Shown in pieces: positions 33,952-42,836 of a stretch of 64,000 nucleotides of DNA. Each line of letters begins with the position of its first letter. Positions within the stretch are counted from its first letter, which is position 1. The stretch comes from Herbaspirillum sp. RTI4 (GTDB taxonomy: Bacteria; Pseudomonadota; Gammaproteobacteria; Burkholderiales; Burkholderiaceae_D): the NCBI RefSeq assembly GCF_034313965.1, contig NZ_JAVIWQ010000002.1:3038001-3102000 (forward strand), given 5' to 3'. Position numbers and translations under genes: made by a program. The notes below the pieces were generated by a model. The model saw only the letters and a list, made by a program, of their open reading frames with translations, ran no database searches and was not told the DNA's origin.

Positions 33952-35643
33952 TTAGCTTCCTTGTTGTGCGCCAAGTCCCTGGCTGAAAAGGTTCATCACG
34001 TCACTGGCAGCCGTGCCGCCGGTGGTGGGGGTTTGCCCTAGGTTTTTCGCGGTCTGCGAAGCGGCAGCCATTTGCTGCTGCTGCGCGGCGGCCTGCTGCT
34101 GCTTGGCGCGTTGTGCGCGTAACGCTTGCACTTGATCCTCGGGAAGGATGAGATCGGGATTGACGCCCAAGGCGTCGCTGTACTCCTCCGCCCATCGGTC
34201 GGCGTCGAACTTGTCCAGCACTTCAGGCTTGAACTGCGCGACGGCACCCATGCTTTGCGTGAAGCGGTCAATGCCGTTCGTGGCGATGGCGCGCTGCGCT
34301 TGTGCCAGCATGGACACCAGTTCGACGGAAAGCTGCTGGCCTTGCATCTCAGGTGGCGACGGTGGGAGGATGTTGGACTCCACCATTCGCTGAAACGTGA
34401 CCTCGATCAATGGATCCAGCAATTCGTCTTGCAAGCGTTCCAGCACCGGGCCGAGCATGAGCATCTTTTCTTCATGCCGTTCGGTGACTTCGGTAGCGGT
34501 CATGCGCGTGGTAGACGCGTTGTCCTGCGAGATCATCATGAACAGATCCACGAAGAACGCGCTGTTGATACGGCCGCGCACGTCTTGAATATCGGCCAGC
34601 AACTCGCCCAGGTTCAACTGCACATCGAATGCTGTCTGGATCGCCTTGCCTGATCCTGCGGTATCCACGAAGCTGATACCGCCCGGTAAGCGTTCGATGT
34701 CGCGGTTCTTGTAACTGGTAGGCACTTGCAAAGGAGGATTGACTTGCAGATCGATCGCTTGTGATTTGCGAAGCTGCTCATGTTGCAGCTGTTTGATGTC
34801 GCCAAGCGCTTCTTGCCCCGGGCTGTTGCCGTAGATATCGCCGCCTTCCACGTCCCACCGTGGGCAGACCGCCGGGAACTTATTGAAACCGGACTCGCGC
34901 AGGAACTGCTCACCGGTGGCGCTTAGTTCCATGTACGTGTCGGACCAGGCCATATTCTTAGAATCCAACATTGCCGGATCCCGGTCGGCGCGCGGTTCAA
35001 TGGCGTGCAGGACGGTGATCCACGCATCAAGCGATCCACGGTCGTACATGCTTTTGGTGGCTGGCGCTACGTTCTCAAGCCCGAACTCCTTGACCAGCTG
35101 GCCGACCGTCATTTGAAATTCGCGGTACAGGGTATCGACACGTCCCTGGAAGTTCACGGCCACGGCGTATTCGCCGATGGTGATCGGGTGAACGTGGATC
35201 ACGTTGTCGAAGTCCGCGGTGATAATCGCCGCGCCAGTGCCGAACGCACCGAGTTCTTTGTAAATGCTATGCAGCGCACGGTACGTGTTCGACTTTTGAA
35301 AGATCGTCAGCATCAAGTCAGTGACGTCGTTCAACCATTGCTTCACGGCGGGTTGCTTATTTAACTTGGCGTCACTTGTCGCCAAGCGGAACCAAGGACG
35401 CGCGGGACTGGTCAAGCCGCCCATAAGTCCGGCGGCCAGCACGTTCAAAGCGCGGGAACCGGTGCTGTCATAGATATTGTTGTGCCGGCGCTGGCCCTTG
35501 TTGCGGTCTTGCGCAAAGTAGCGGCCTTGTCGCGGCGTAATGAATTGCGTGATCTCAGACCAGTGTTGCCACCAGGAGGCGCGTTCGGTTTTCAGCTGTC
35601 CCCATCGAGAGAGGATTTGCTGCCGTTTGGTTTGTTCAGCCAT
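33952..35643 (-). CDS. Portal (head-tail connector) protein
   Basis: A 563-aa portal of the T7/BPP-1 class, the dodecameric ring through which DNA is packaged. Family-like stretches: RASWWQHWSEITQFITPRQGRYF, YDSTGSRALNVLAAGLMGGLTSPARPWFRL, TGAAIITADFD, and TTRMTATEVTERHEEKMLMLGPVLERLQDELLDPL. The C-terminal 90 residues are Gln-rich (the barrel/crown region). It starts right after the stop of the Ala-rich gene (TAAATG). Confidence 0.93.
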   Translation of the reverse strand: MAEQTKRQQILSRWGQLKTERASWWQHWSEITQFITPRQGRYFAQDRNKGQRRHNNIYDSTGSRALNVLAAGLMGGLTSPARPWFRLATSDAKLNKQPAVKQWLNDVTDLMLTIFQKSNTYRALHSIYKELGAFGTGAAIITADFDNVIHVHPITIGEYAVAVNFQGRVDTLYREFQMTVGQLVKEFGLENVAPATKSMYDRGSLDAWITVLHAIEPRADRDPAMLDSKNMAWSDTYMELSATGEQFLRESGFNKFPAVCPRWDVEGGDIYGNSPGQEALGDIKQLQHEQLRKSQAIDLQVNPPLQVPTSYKNRDIERLPGGISFVDTAGSGKAIQTAFDVQLNLGELLADIQDVRGRINSAFFVDLFMMISQDNASTTRMTATEVTERHEEKMLMLGPVLERLQDELLDPLIEVTFQRMVESNILPPSPPEMQGQQLSVELVSMLAQAQRAIATNGIDRFTQSMGAVAQFKPEVLDKFDADRWAEEYSDALGVNPDLILPEDQVQALRAQRAKQQQAAAQQQQMAAASQTAKNLGQTPTTGGTAASDVMNLFSQGLGAQQGS

Positions 35644-36285
35644 TTAGGTGCCTAGCAGAGTGTTCTTGCCCAGGTTCAGGCTATTAGGATCGACGCCACC
35701 GGCGCCGGTCAGGAGAGTTTGCGCGACGCCTGGGGAACCGCCGGCCTGACCGGTGCCGGACATTACTGTCTGCGCAGCGGAACCGCCCGCCTGCGCGGAT
35801 TGCACAGCGGGTGCGGTGGATACTGGCGCGGGTAACGCCACGGGTGCGGTGGCTGTGGGAATGGTGGGCGTCGGCGTCATCAACGTCGTTGCCAGGTTAG
35901 CAACCGATAGCGCTGTCTTTGCGCCACTGAATATCTGGTTGGCCGTAATCCCGGATCCCGTATCTACCCCGGCAGCTGCGGCGGCTTGCGCTGCTGAAAT
36001 GGTCGGGCTAACCTCGGCGGCAGTAGCGCCGTCCACGCCGGCAGTGAGCGCCATATCGGAAGCCGTGAGCGCGCCGCCATCAGCGGCACCTGCTACTGCG
36101 GCGCCTGCCCCGGCGTCAGCAGCTCCCGCGACAGCGCCATCCGCTGCGATAGCACCCGCGCCATCCGCTACTGCCGCACCTGCGGCAGCATCCGTTCCGG
36201 CGGCGACAGCGCCATCCGCGGCTACCGCTTCGCCTGCGCTCTTCGCGCCTTCTGCTGCTGCGGCTTCGCCCACGCCTGCGTCCAT
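35644..36285 (-). CDS. Ala/Gly-rich low-complexity protein
   Basis: A 213-aa protein, mainly Ala, Gly, Asp and Val in its first 90 residues, built from irregular AGAAVADGA-like repeats. A short hydrophobic helix follows (SGAKTALSVANLATTLM, near 118-134), then a Pro/Thr-rich segment. It sits between terminase and portal. Homologues in this phage group are uncharacterised. Possibly a minor virion protein; no enzymatic features. Confidence 0.55.
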   Translation of the reverse strand: MDAGVGEAAAAEGAKSAGEAVAADGAVAAGTDAAAGAAVADGAGAIAADGAVAGAADAGAGAAVAGAADGGALTASDMALTAGVDGATAAEVSPTISAAQAAAAAGVDTGSGITANQIFSGAKTALSVANLATTLMTPTPTIPTATAPVALPAPVSTAPAVQSAQAGGSAAQTVMSGTGQAGGSPGVAQTLLTGAGGVDPNSLNLGKNTLLGT

Positions 36286-36286
36286 G

Positions 36287-36775
36287 TCAAATATCCTTTA
36301 CGGTGTTGAAGCCGATCACGCGGAACCCGCAATGCCGGTATAGTTTTGTGGTTCGCCCGATGTCTATCGCGGTGGACTGTCCGACCATGACCTTCTTGGC
36401 GCCGCGTTCTTTGGCCCATACTTCAAACGCCGCAAGCAGCACCACGGCGGCAGCGGTACCGCGCTTGTCGCGTAGCACCCACCAGCCCATGTCATGCGCG
36501 AGAAGTTCGTCACAGAAAAATGCGCGGGAGTAGTGGCCGTAAAATCCACCCATCACTTCGCCCTTGCGGACAGCGAGACGAAAGAAGCGATCAGGCGCAA
36601 TGTTTCCGCACGCGGCGAGTTGCCGGATAACCTTGTCTTCGTCCAGGGGTAAGTCGGCATAGATCGAATCAGCGTGCATCTGATGCGCGCCAGCGATAAC
36701 CTGATCGCGGTACTCGTCGGAGTATTCGACAATCTGAATGCTGCTATGCCGTGCGGCTATGCGCTCTGTGTCCAT
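36287..36775 (-). CDS. GNAT-family N-acetyltransferase
   Basis: A 162-aa protein of the acetyl-CoA-dependent N-acetyltransferase fold. The acetyl-CoA loop region is WVLRDKRGTAAAVVLLAAFEVWAKERGAKKV, followed by the C-terminal LYRHCGFRVIGFNTVK. It is encoded between TerL and the structural genes in the same transcript. Similar GNATs occur in podoviral packaging regions; a target (virion or host protein) is unknown. Confidence 0.75.
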   Translation of the reverse strand: MDTERIAARHSSIQIVEYSDEYRDQVIAGAHQMHADSIYADLPLDEDKVIRQLAACGNIAPDRFFRLAVRKGEVMGGFYGHYSRAFFCDELLAHDMGWWVLRDKRGTAAAVVLLAAFEVWAKERGAKKVMVGQSTAIDIGRTTKLYRHCGFRVIGFNTVKDI

Positions 36776-36786
36776 CGATCCGCCCT

Positions 36787-38400
36787 TTAAATGTTTGCGA
36801 AAGGATCGTAGCCTTGAAAATTATCGCCTTGTACACCGGCGAATGGGTTGTGTGATCCGCTGCGTGACATACGGCGCACCATGTTCAGCGGTGGCGTGTC
36901 AATCAGGGCAAGGATGTAGGCGGACGCCCAATCGGGGGAGCGGCCTATCCGCTTGTAAATGTCTTCTCGGGATTCCACCTGGATCGTGCCGGCCTGCACT
37001 TTCCACTTCGGCGCGCACAAGTCGGCCAGCAATTCGGATTCGGGAGGCAGCATGATGCCGGTATTGTTCGCCGGTTCAAGTGCTTCGCGCATCTTCCACC
37101 AGTACTGTGAGCGCTGATTCATGAAACGCAGGCGGCCGGACAGATCCGTCGCCGTGGCTTTCTCGGAGACGTTGATACCGATCACATGCTGGCCGTTCGA
37201 GTTCAGGAAGTCGTAAGGACTGGCGCCCACGCCGATGATGTCGATGTGCATGGCCGCGCCGTCACGCGTGGCCGCCATCGTCAAACCGGCAACGGTAGGA
37301 CCATCCGGCGTTTGCGTGCCGGGATAGACAAGGGCCTTATCGAACCACATCTCATGACGCCGGGCGATTACCGTTTTATCTTTGCCGCCACGCGCCACAT
37401 CAATGCCAACGCTGGTCATAGGTGGCTTGGGGTAGAAGTCCATCCACCGCGCTTGTGCTGCTTCTACCCATGCGGTCGGAATAAGTTGCATTGCATCGTC
37501 TTCGATACCCGCCATAAAGTCGCCTTTCAGCATTTGTGAGCGCAGCGGTTCCGGCAAGCCTTGCAGGACTGACACGTATGCCGTGCCCATGAGGTAGGGG
37601 TTATCTGTTACGCGGGAAGGAATGAAAGTGCGAGACAGCGGCGTGATGATGTCAGTGGCGTCGTACAGCAATGGATCAAAGTCGTACCGCCGTTCGCCTT
37701 TCTCAAGCACGAATGAACGACCGTCTGGCACTTCGATGTCTTTCTCATTGAGCGTTGCGAAGAAACGCAATTCGCCCGGCTTTGCGGGACTTGGGTGTTT
37801 CTTGTCCAGCCAGGGGGCGAAGAACGCAATGATCCAGCGACCTTCTGCACTTGTCGGGGGGTTGAACGTTAGCAATGCGCGGCAGCGCGATTGATCCGGG
37901 TCAGTGGAGCGCATCCACCCCATGAGGAAACGCACAGCGGATTCGCGCATGTTGGCTGCTTCATCGAATACGAGCAAATCGTGGTCACGGCCTTGGTACT
38001 TCGATTCGTCGCCGGGATTAGGGAAAGAGCCGAATTCGATTTGAACGGGGATCGCGTCACCACGCTTGGTTCGCCAGATTTTGTCTTGGCCGTTATAACC
38101 GTCACGCCCATGCAGCAGTTGCGTGAAGCGATCAATAACGCCGGTAAGCTCTGTGCCGTTCTCGCGGAATATCGCAATTTTGCGATGCTCAGTCAGCGAT
38201 AATCCACACGCCAAGTCGGTCTTGCCGCCGCCGGCAGCGCCACCGAACCCAGTGATATCGGCCAACGATTCAGCGGCTTGCGATTGCGGTCCGGGTAAGG
38301 CGCGCCACAGTGCAGCGTCACTGGCAACAAGGGCTTCGAGTTCCTCGCGCTCTGCGCGGGATAAGAACGGCAATAGCCTTTTTACTTCGGCAATGTCCAC
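36787..38400 (-). CDS. terL: Terminase large subunit
   Basis: A 537-aa DNA-packaging motor. The ATPase part has Walker A GGAAGGGKT (residues 53-61) and Walker B LLVFDEAAN (142-150). The nuclease part begins about 315 with VGIDVARGGKDKTVIARR, a RuvC-like acidic motif, and HIDIIGVGASPYDFL follows. It lies 49 bp after the small subunit. Near its 3' end (36827-36837) the coding sequence contains a 10/11 match to the GGTGTACAAGC element. Confidence 0.95.
   Translation of the reverse strand: MDIAEVKRLLPFLSRAEREELEALVASDAALWRALPGPQSQAAESLADITGFGGAAGGGKTDLACGLSLTEHRKIAIFRENGTELTGVIDRFTQLLHGRDGYNGQDKIWRTKRGDAIPVQIEFGSFPNPGDESKYQGRDHDLLVFDEAANMRESAVRFLMGWMRSTDPDQSRCRALLTFNPPTSAEGRWIIAFFAPWLDKKHPSPAKPGELRFFATLNEKDIEVPDGRSFVLEKGERRYDFDPLLYDATDIITPLSRTFIPSRVTDNPYLMGTAYVSVLQGLPEPLRSQMLKGDFMAGIEDDAMQLIPTAWVEAAQARWMDFYPKPPMTSVGIDVARGGKDKTVIARRHEMWFDKALVYPGTQTPDGPTVAGLTMAATRDGAAMHIDIIGVGASPYDFLNSNGQHVIGINVSEKATATDLSGRLRFMNQRSQYWWKMREALEPANNTGIMLPPESELLADLCAPKWKVQAGTIQVESREDIYKRIGRSPDWASAYILALIDTPPLNMVRRMSRSGSHNPFAGVQGDNFQGYDPFANI
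36827..36837 (-). promoter_or_regulatory. Near-match GGTGTACAAGG inside terL
   Basis: GGTGTACAAGG on the minus strand, one base different from the repeated element. It lies inside terL coding sequence (Gly-Val-Gln-Gly) and 52 nt before the GNAT start. It may be chance; listed because its spacing along the late genes fits the other four. Confidence 0.25.
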
Positions 38401-38449
38401 GTGAATGCCTCAAGGAACCGCTGCTTGGCACCGTGGCGCCACGCAAACG

Positions 38450-39031
38450 TTAAATGAGATCGGAGACATCGGATTCGGTGAGAGGCGCTTCCACAGCCCG
38501 CTTTTGGGCCAGGGCAACCAGGGCAGCGATGCGTGCTGCTTTTTCCGTATCATTGAACTGCACCGCGCCACCACCTTTGCCGGTCAGTTCGATGCTGGTG
38601 TTCTCGCGGTACTTCTGCGGTGCATGCGCTTTCAGAGTGAAGATCAGCAGTGTGTCGCTGTACTTCTTCATCGTTGCGTATTGCGGACTTCCATCCGCAT
38701 TACGCTTGACTGGTGCCAATTGCGGGATGAACTTCTCGTTGGTCAGCGGATCGATCGCGTCGAAGTCAACGACCGGAGTGAACTGACCTTGATGCACGAG
38801 CGGTTCGTCAAAACCTTCGTGCCCGCGCCGGATTGCTTCGTCTTCCAATGCGCTGACGGCCACCTGCATCGCTTCGTCCCATGCCAGGGCAAAGTCTAGG
38901 TTCTGCCTACGCCACTGATACGCGGTTTGTCGGGCAATACCCACGGCAGAACACGCTTTGGATACCTGTGCGGTTTCCGAAAGTGCAGCGCAAAACGCGG
39001 TAAGTTTTTCTGGTGTCAGTTTCATGCGCAT
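38450..39031 (-). CDS. terS: Terminase small subunit
   Basis: A 193-aa DNA-recognition subunit. The N-terminal helix-turn-helix is clear (KLTAFCAALSETAQVSKACSAVGIARQTAYQWRRQNLDFALAWDEAM), typical of phage terminase small subunits. The C-terminal part carries helices for oligomerisation. It precedes terL. Two ATGs (39031 and 39025) are possible; neither has a strong ribosome-binding site. Confidence 0.85.
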   Translation of the reverse strand: MRMKLTPEKLTAFCAALSETAQVSKACSAVGIARQTAYQWRRQNLDFALAWDEAMQVAVSALEDEAIRRGHEGFDEPLVHQGQFTPVVDFDAIDPLTNEKFIPQLAPVKRNADGSPQYATMKKYSDTLLIFTLKAHAPQKYRENTSIELTGKGGGAVQFNDTEKAARIAALVALAQKRAVEAPLTESDVSDLI

Positions 39032-39053
39032 AGGCTAAAGCGACGCGCAATAC

Positions 39054-39064
39054 GCTTGTACACC
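39054..39064 (-). promoter_or_regulatory. GGTGTACAAGC element, copy 4
   Basis: A minus-strand 11-mer right at the stop of the 65-aa HTH gene and about 22 nt before the terminase small subunit start. It is the most upstream of the four exact copies on the late strand. Confidence 0.5.
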
Positions 39065-39262
39065 CTAACGGCATCGGTACTTGCACAACCTCACAACGTG
39101 ATCTTTGCTGATCTCGAACACCTTGGCCAGTTTGCCATACGACCAGTTTTCTTCTTCGCGTAATCGGCGAAGCGCTTCGACTTCCCGGTCCGACAATTTC
39201 GCTTTCGGGTGAAGCTGTCCGGTGTTTCGATGCTCGTTATCTGAATGTGTTGTTTTTCGCAT
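39065..39262 (-). CDS. Small helix-turn-helix protein, possible late regulator (65 aa)
   Basis: A 65-aa basic protein. Residues 16-60 (HPKAKLSDREVEALRRLREE then WSYGKLAKVFEISKDHVVRLCKYR) form a sigma-region-4/resolvase-like HTH. AAGGA lies 9 nt before the ATG. It sits between replication gene and terminase, where phage late regulators often lie. A role acting at the GGTGTACAAGC elements is an inference from place only. Confidence 0.6.
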   Translation of the reverse strand: MRKTTHSDNEHRNTGQLHPKAKLSDREVEALRRLREEENWSYGKLAKVFEISKDHVVRLCKYRCR

Positions 39263-39337
39263 ATTCCAGTCCTTAAGAGTGAATGCGTTGTTTTTGCAGA
39301 TTCATATCTAATTTAGCGTTTAAAGCCCTCATTCCTC

Positions 39338-39443
39338 GTTCCATTCGTTCCTTCCTCATAGAGGGATGGAACGGAACGGAACGATTAAAGGTATGTGCGG
39401 GTTCCACTTGGAACGGTTTGGAACGGAACGGAACGAATGGAAC
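39338..39443. repeat. GGAAC repeat cluster, candidate iterons
   Basis: This 106-bp non-coding stretch holds eight GGAAC units on the plus strand and three GTTCC on the same strand in opposite sense. An exact 18-mer TGGAACGGAACGGAACGA occurs twice (39367-39384 and 39419-39436), 52 bp apart. An AT-rich segment precedes it (39300-39325). It lies just beyond the 3' end of the primase-helicase gene, so a replication origin is the leading idea; an operator or late-transcription site is the alternative. Confidence 0.6.
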
Positions 39444-39452
39444 ACGCAAAAA

Positions 39453-41441
39453 TTACGCATTTGTATTTAGAGGGATGCGAATAACCCCGTTCAAAATCTC
39501 ACATTCGCCACTCGCAATTAGAGATGTGAGACCTCGACTACAGTTGCGGCCACGGTTATCTTGTTTCGTTTCGCCTCTAGGAGTGCGCGATTTATATTCC
39601 TCAATCAGGTCAAACTCCGAAACCGTATCGCCCGACAAACCTGTCAGATCATGTAAAACAGAAAGTACCGGGAGCGCATGGACGCTAGGTTTAGCCTGCT
39701 TGCCACGTTTAGGTACTTTCCCCCCGCCGTATTCCACGATACAACTGGTGATATCGTCCCCATCGTCATCGGTCCCTAGGATCACGTCGTGCAGCTTGAA
39801 ACCGAACTCCGCGCCGTCCATACCGTCCTTTTGTTTCGTGACGCTGATACACCGATCGTTCTCGAATCGTGTCACTTCAAGCACCACATCCGCGGCAGCG
39901 TGGGTGCCAGACCAGCCCCGCGCACCCTTGCTAGCATCCTTGCCGCTGTGATGGACCAGCAACACCATTGCGCCACTGGACTGGCTGATCTTGCGGCAGT
40001 ACCCGAGTGCGCGGCCCATGTCTTCGCCGCTGTTCTCGTTCGCACCAGGCGTTACCTGGGCGAAGGTATCCATGACGATCATGTCGTAAGGCCCGCAGGT
40101 TTTGATGTCGGTAATTAGATTGGTGACGCTGGCCACATCCATGAGATTGGGCGTTACGTCGCTGATGATGTCGATACCGAGATCCGCCGCCCCAACTCCT
40201 GCCTGATGGCAATAAGCTCTAATTCGGTTATTGAACCCGCCGGCGCCTTCAGCGACAACGTAAAGGACACGCGCGCGTTGCCCACGTAAGCCGTTCCAGT
40301 CAATACCGCGCCCGAGAGCGGCGCAGATATCGAATGCGATAAAACTTTTGCCTGAACCTGATTCTCCATACAGCACTCCTAAAGTTGATTTTGGCAAGAA
40401 GCCCTTGATAAGCCAGCTAACCGGTTTCACGTTGTGCATGAAGTCGGCAGCGGACCGAATTTTGAAATACCCACCCGCCGGCGCGACGGGTTCCGGCAAT
40501 ACTTCGAAGTCAGACGGCGAAGCGACATCAATTTCAATACCGGCACCGAGTTCATTGGCCGCGCGCACGAGCGACCTGGCCGTGACGGGACGCCCTCCTC
40601 CTGCTTGGCCGAAAGAAACCCATCTGGCTTCGTTATATTCGTGTGTGGAATATTTAGGAGACGCTCGACTCCACTCATCCCATATTTCAAAGCCGTCGCC
40701 CCCGGTTTCATGGTGCAAGGCCATCCCGACTTGGAGCCAGGCGTCATAGTCCAAGTCCGAAGGCAAACAGTCCAAACACTGGCGAATCTGATCCTCCGTC
40801 AAGCCTAGGATGGGTTCGTATTCGGCCGTGTAGTCGCCGCTGACGGTTTCACTAAAGCGTTGAGCATGCAGCGCCAGCACAGCATCCGAGGGGGCATTAA
40901 TAGTATTTTCCGAGCCGGTAAGTTCGGTAATTTCCAGCGGTGTGCCGGTGAACGTGACGAAACCCTTATCGGAAAACACTTCGAAACCAAAGCTGTTGTG
41001 CCCAGGTTTCGAGATAGATTTTTGGTTCCCTAAGCGCCCGGTGACGAAAGCACGAACGCCGCGACCGGACGGACTGTATTCAGCGTATGTACCGGCCACC
41101 ATCGATTCGACGGAAGGATCAAGACCGTCCGGCCCGACGCAATCGTCGTAATCCAGCGCGGTGATGCCGAACTCCGACAGTAGCGCCAGCCCTACACCGT
41201 CAAAGCCACGCATGGCGGCGTTCTTCTTTGCTACATCGAACGCGACCAGCTGCGCACGATCTTTAGGCGAACCCTGGACGCCGAAGCGCCTGGCGCCAGA
41301 AGCGTAGTACGGGATCTTGCGGGCCTTCGTTTCGCCGTCGGTGTGTTCGTAGCGCCACAATAGCCAGCCTTGCAAAGCGCGGAGCGGTGCCGGGGCTTTC
41401 AAGGTTTGAAGGTGGGGAGTGATAGGGTTGATTGCAGCCAT
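39453..41441 (-). CDS. Primase-helicase replication protein
   Basis: A 662-aa replication initiator/primase-helicase. The N-terminal third (about 20-200, with FGITALDYDDC and YSPSGRGVRAFVTG) matches bifunctional primase-polymerase (AEP) domains of phages and integrative elements. A PriCT-type helical linker follows (about 215-290, YDAWLQVGMALHHETGG). The C-terminal RecA/KaiC-like ATPase has Walker A GESGSGKS (about 358-365) and Walker B DMIVMDTF (about 453-460). Its HTH partner Cro is 6 bp upstream. The GGAAC cluster lies directly downstream. Confidence 0.88.
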   Translation of the reverse strand: MAAINPITPHLQTLKAPAPLRALQGWLLWRYEHTDGETKARKIPYYASGARRFGVQGSPKDRAQLVAFDVAKKNAAMRGFDGVGLALLSEFGITALDYDDCVGPDGLDPSVESMVAGTYAEYSPSGRGVRAFVTGRLGNQKSISKPGHNSFGFEVFSDKGFVTFTGTPLEITELTGSENTINAPSDAVLALHAQRFSETVSGDYTAEYEPILGLTEDQIRQCLDCLPSDLDYDAWLQVGMALHHETGGDGFEIWDEWSRASPKYSTHEYNEARWVSFGQAGGGRPVTARSLVRAANELGAGIEIDVASPSDFEVLPEPVAPAGGYFKIRSAADFMHNVKPVSWLIKGFLPKSTLGVLYGESGSGKSFIAFDICAALGRGIDWNGLRGQRARVLYVVAEGAGGFNNRIRAYCHQAGVGAADLGIDIISDVTPNLMDVASVTNLITDIKTCGPYDMIVMDTFAQVTPGANENSGEDMGRALGYCRKISQSSGAMVLLVHHSGKDASKGARGWSGTHAAADVVLEVTRFENDRCISVTKQKDGMDGAEFGFKLHDVILGTDDDGDDITSCIVEYGGGKVPKRGKQAKPSVHALPVLSVLHDLTGLSGDTVSEFDLIEEYKSRTPRGETKQDNRGRNCSRGLTSLIASGECEILNGVIRIPLNTNA

Positions 41442-41447
41442 CAGTGT

Positions 41448-41663
41448 CTACTCCCCTACGCCGAAGCGCTCAGGGTAAAGAATTTGAATTTCGGTGATAG
41501 CGTAGCCGAAGACCTTGGCTAGTTTTTCGGCGAGAGCCGGAGAGGCGGTTTGCTGACAGGTTTCAATGCGAGAGAGATTGCCGGGATTCGTACCAACATC
41601 GTGAGATATTTCGGCCAACGTCTTACCCTGGCGAAGGCGTGCAGCGCGGAGCGGAGATGTCAT
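41448..41663 (-). CDS. Cro-like repressor, XRE family HTH
   Basis: A 71-aa protein almost wholly an XRE helix-turn-helix: LRAARLRQGKTLAEISHDVGTNPGNLSRIETCQQTASPALAEKLAKVFG. AGGA lies 8 nt upstream of the ATG at 41663. It is divergent from the S24 repressor and first in the leftward transcript, the usual Cro position. It would favour lytic growth by blocking repressor synthesis. Confidence 0.85.
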   Translation of the reverse strand: MTSPLRAARLRQGKTLAEISHDVGTNPGNLSRIETCQQTASPALAEKLAKVFGYAITEIQILYPERFGVGE

Positions 41664-41707
41664 GAATTAGTTCCTGTGTGTAGTTTGGTGGCTGTACCAA
41701 TGGAAAG

Positions 41708-41783
41708 TATGCGTTCAAAGCAAATTAAGGTCAACAATATTTACTTTTAAAGTATTGCGTCAAACGCAAAATGACCGTATAAA
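41708..41783. promoter_or_regulatory. Divergent promoter region with two repressor operators
   Basis: Two operator copies are seen. O1 at 41753-41770 contains the perfect inverted repeat TTGCGT-CAA-ACGCAA. O2 at 41708-41724 reads on the minus strand TTTGCTTTGAACGCATA. For the repressor, TTGCGT (41755-41760) and TATAAA (41778-41783) are 17 bp apart. For cro, the minus strand has TTGACG (41763-41758) and AATATT or ATATTG 16-17 bp on. O1 covers both -35 boxes and O2 lies just downstream of the cro start point. A third copy lies at 43520. Confidence 0.75.
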
Positions 41784-41789
41784 TGTGGG

Positions 41790-42494
41790 ATGAAAAAAGA
41801 ACTTGCACAGATAATTAAGCAGTTCCGCACCTCGAAGGGCATGACGCAGGCTGAATTAGGGAGCCTCATAGGCGTGGACGCAGGTAACGTATCCCGGTAC
41901 GAAAAAGGCATAAACATGCCGGAATTCGAACGGCTGGTGGCGCTCGCCAGCGCGCTCAACGTTCCCCTGTCCAACATGATCGCGGCAGCCGAACGCCAGG
42001 ACCCGGACGCACCGCGCAACGTGATCGCGTTACATCCCGACGACGATCTACCCCCAGGCGTTGTACAAGTGCCAGAGTATCGAATCAGTTTCAGTGCAGG
42101 CAACGGCTATCAGGTACAAATGGACATAGTAGAAGAAAGCGAACCCGCAACCTATCGGTTGACGTGGTTCCAAAAGTACGGCATCAACCCTGCGAAGACC
42201 CGACGTTTTCGCGTTACCGGCAACTCGATGGAACCGTTCGTGTATGAAGGAGATTCGGTACTGGTCAACCTGGCCGAGAACGACCCGACACGGATTATCG
42301 ACGGTGCCGTCTACGCAATACGCTACGGCAGCGAATTGCGGGTGAAACGACTCTTCCGCAAGCTAGACGGCACTTTGACCCTGCGCAGCGAGAATCCAGA
42401 CTACAAAGACGAGGACGTGCCTCCGCAATTGGCAGAAGAACACATCTCGATCATTGGGCGTGTACGCGATAAAAGCGGTGCCGGCGGTTTATAA
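41790..42494 (+). CDS. CI-type prophage repressor (XRE HTH + S24 peptidase)
   Basis: A 234-aa lysogeny repressor. The HTH spans about 8-60 (MTQAELGSLIGVDAGNVSRYEKG). The S24/LexA-like domain has Ser146 in TGNSMEPF and Lys186 in ELRVKRLF, the autocleavage dyad. Ala103-Gly104 in FSAGNGY is a plausible cleavage site. The likely -10 box ends 6 nt before the ATG, so the transcript should begin at or next to the start codon (leaderless). SOS-coupled induction is expected from the family. Confidence 0.92.
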   Translation: MKKELAQIIKQFRTSKGMTQAELGSLIGVDAGNVSRYEKGINMPEFERLVALASALNVPLSNMIAAAERQDPDAPRNVIALHPDDDLPPGVVQVPEYRISFSAGNGYQVQMDIVEESEPATYRLTWFQKYGINPAKTRRFRVTGNSMEPFVYEGDSVLVNLAENDPTRIIDGAVYAIRYGSELRVKRLFRKLDGTLTLRSENPDYKDEDVPPQLAEEHISIIGRVRDKSGAGGL

Positions 42495-42514
42495 AAGCAA
42501 AATGAGGAGAAGGT

Positions 42515-42832
42515 ATGAAGAAAGTTCTCACGCTACTGGCGGTTGCCACATTAACCGGCTGCGCGTCAGCACCACCACTATCTGCCGGCGCGGCCCGGGT
42601 GCAAATTCAATCGCAGAACAGTAACTTGTTGGCGAAATGCACGACACTCCGCCCCGTCAGCGCTACCGCGTCAGCGATCGATCCCTATGCGGCGGACACT
42701 CGCGCACGGAACGCGCTACGAGAACAAACCGCCAGCGTCGGGGGTGATGTCGTTGCTGTCACGGATAAACATGTTGACCCGAACGCGATGACCATCACGC
42801 TTCAAGGCACCGCTATGAAGTGTTACTCCTAA
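42515..42832 (+). CDS. Small lipoprotein, DUF4156-like
   Basis: A 105-aa exported lipoprotein. The signal peptide is MKKVLTLLAVATLTGC with a lipobox LTGC (Cys16). The mature part has three other Cys or so and the segment NALREQTASVGGDVVAVTD, as in DUF4156 lipoproteins (the E. coli YjeI type). GAGAAGG precedes the ATG. Located right after the repressor on the same strand, it is likely expressed in the lysogen. Lysogenic conversion or superinfection exclusion is possible but not shown. Confidence 0.75.
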   Translation: MKKVLTLLAVATLTGCASAPPLSAGAARVQIQSQNSNLLAKCTTLRPVSATASAIDPYAADTRARNALREQTASVGGDVVAVTDKHVDPNAMTITLQGTAMKCYS

Positions 42833-42836
42833 CACC

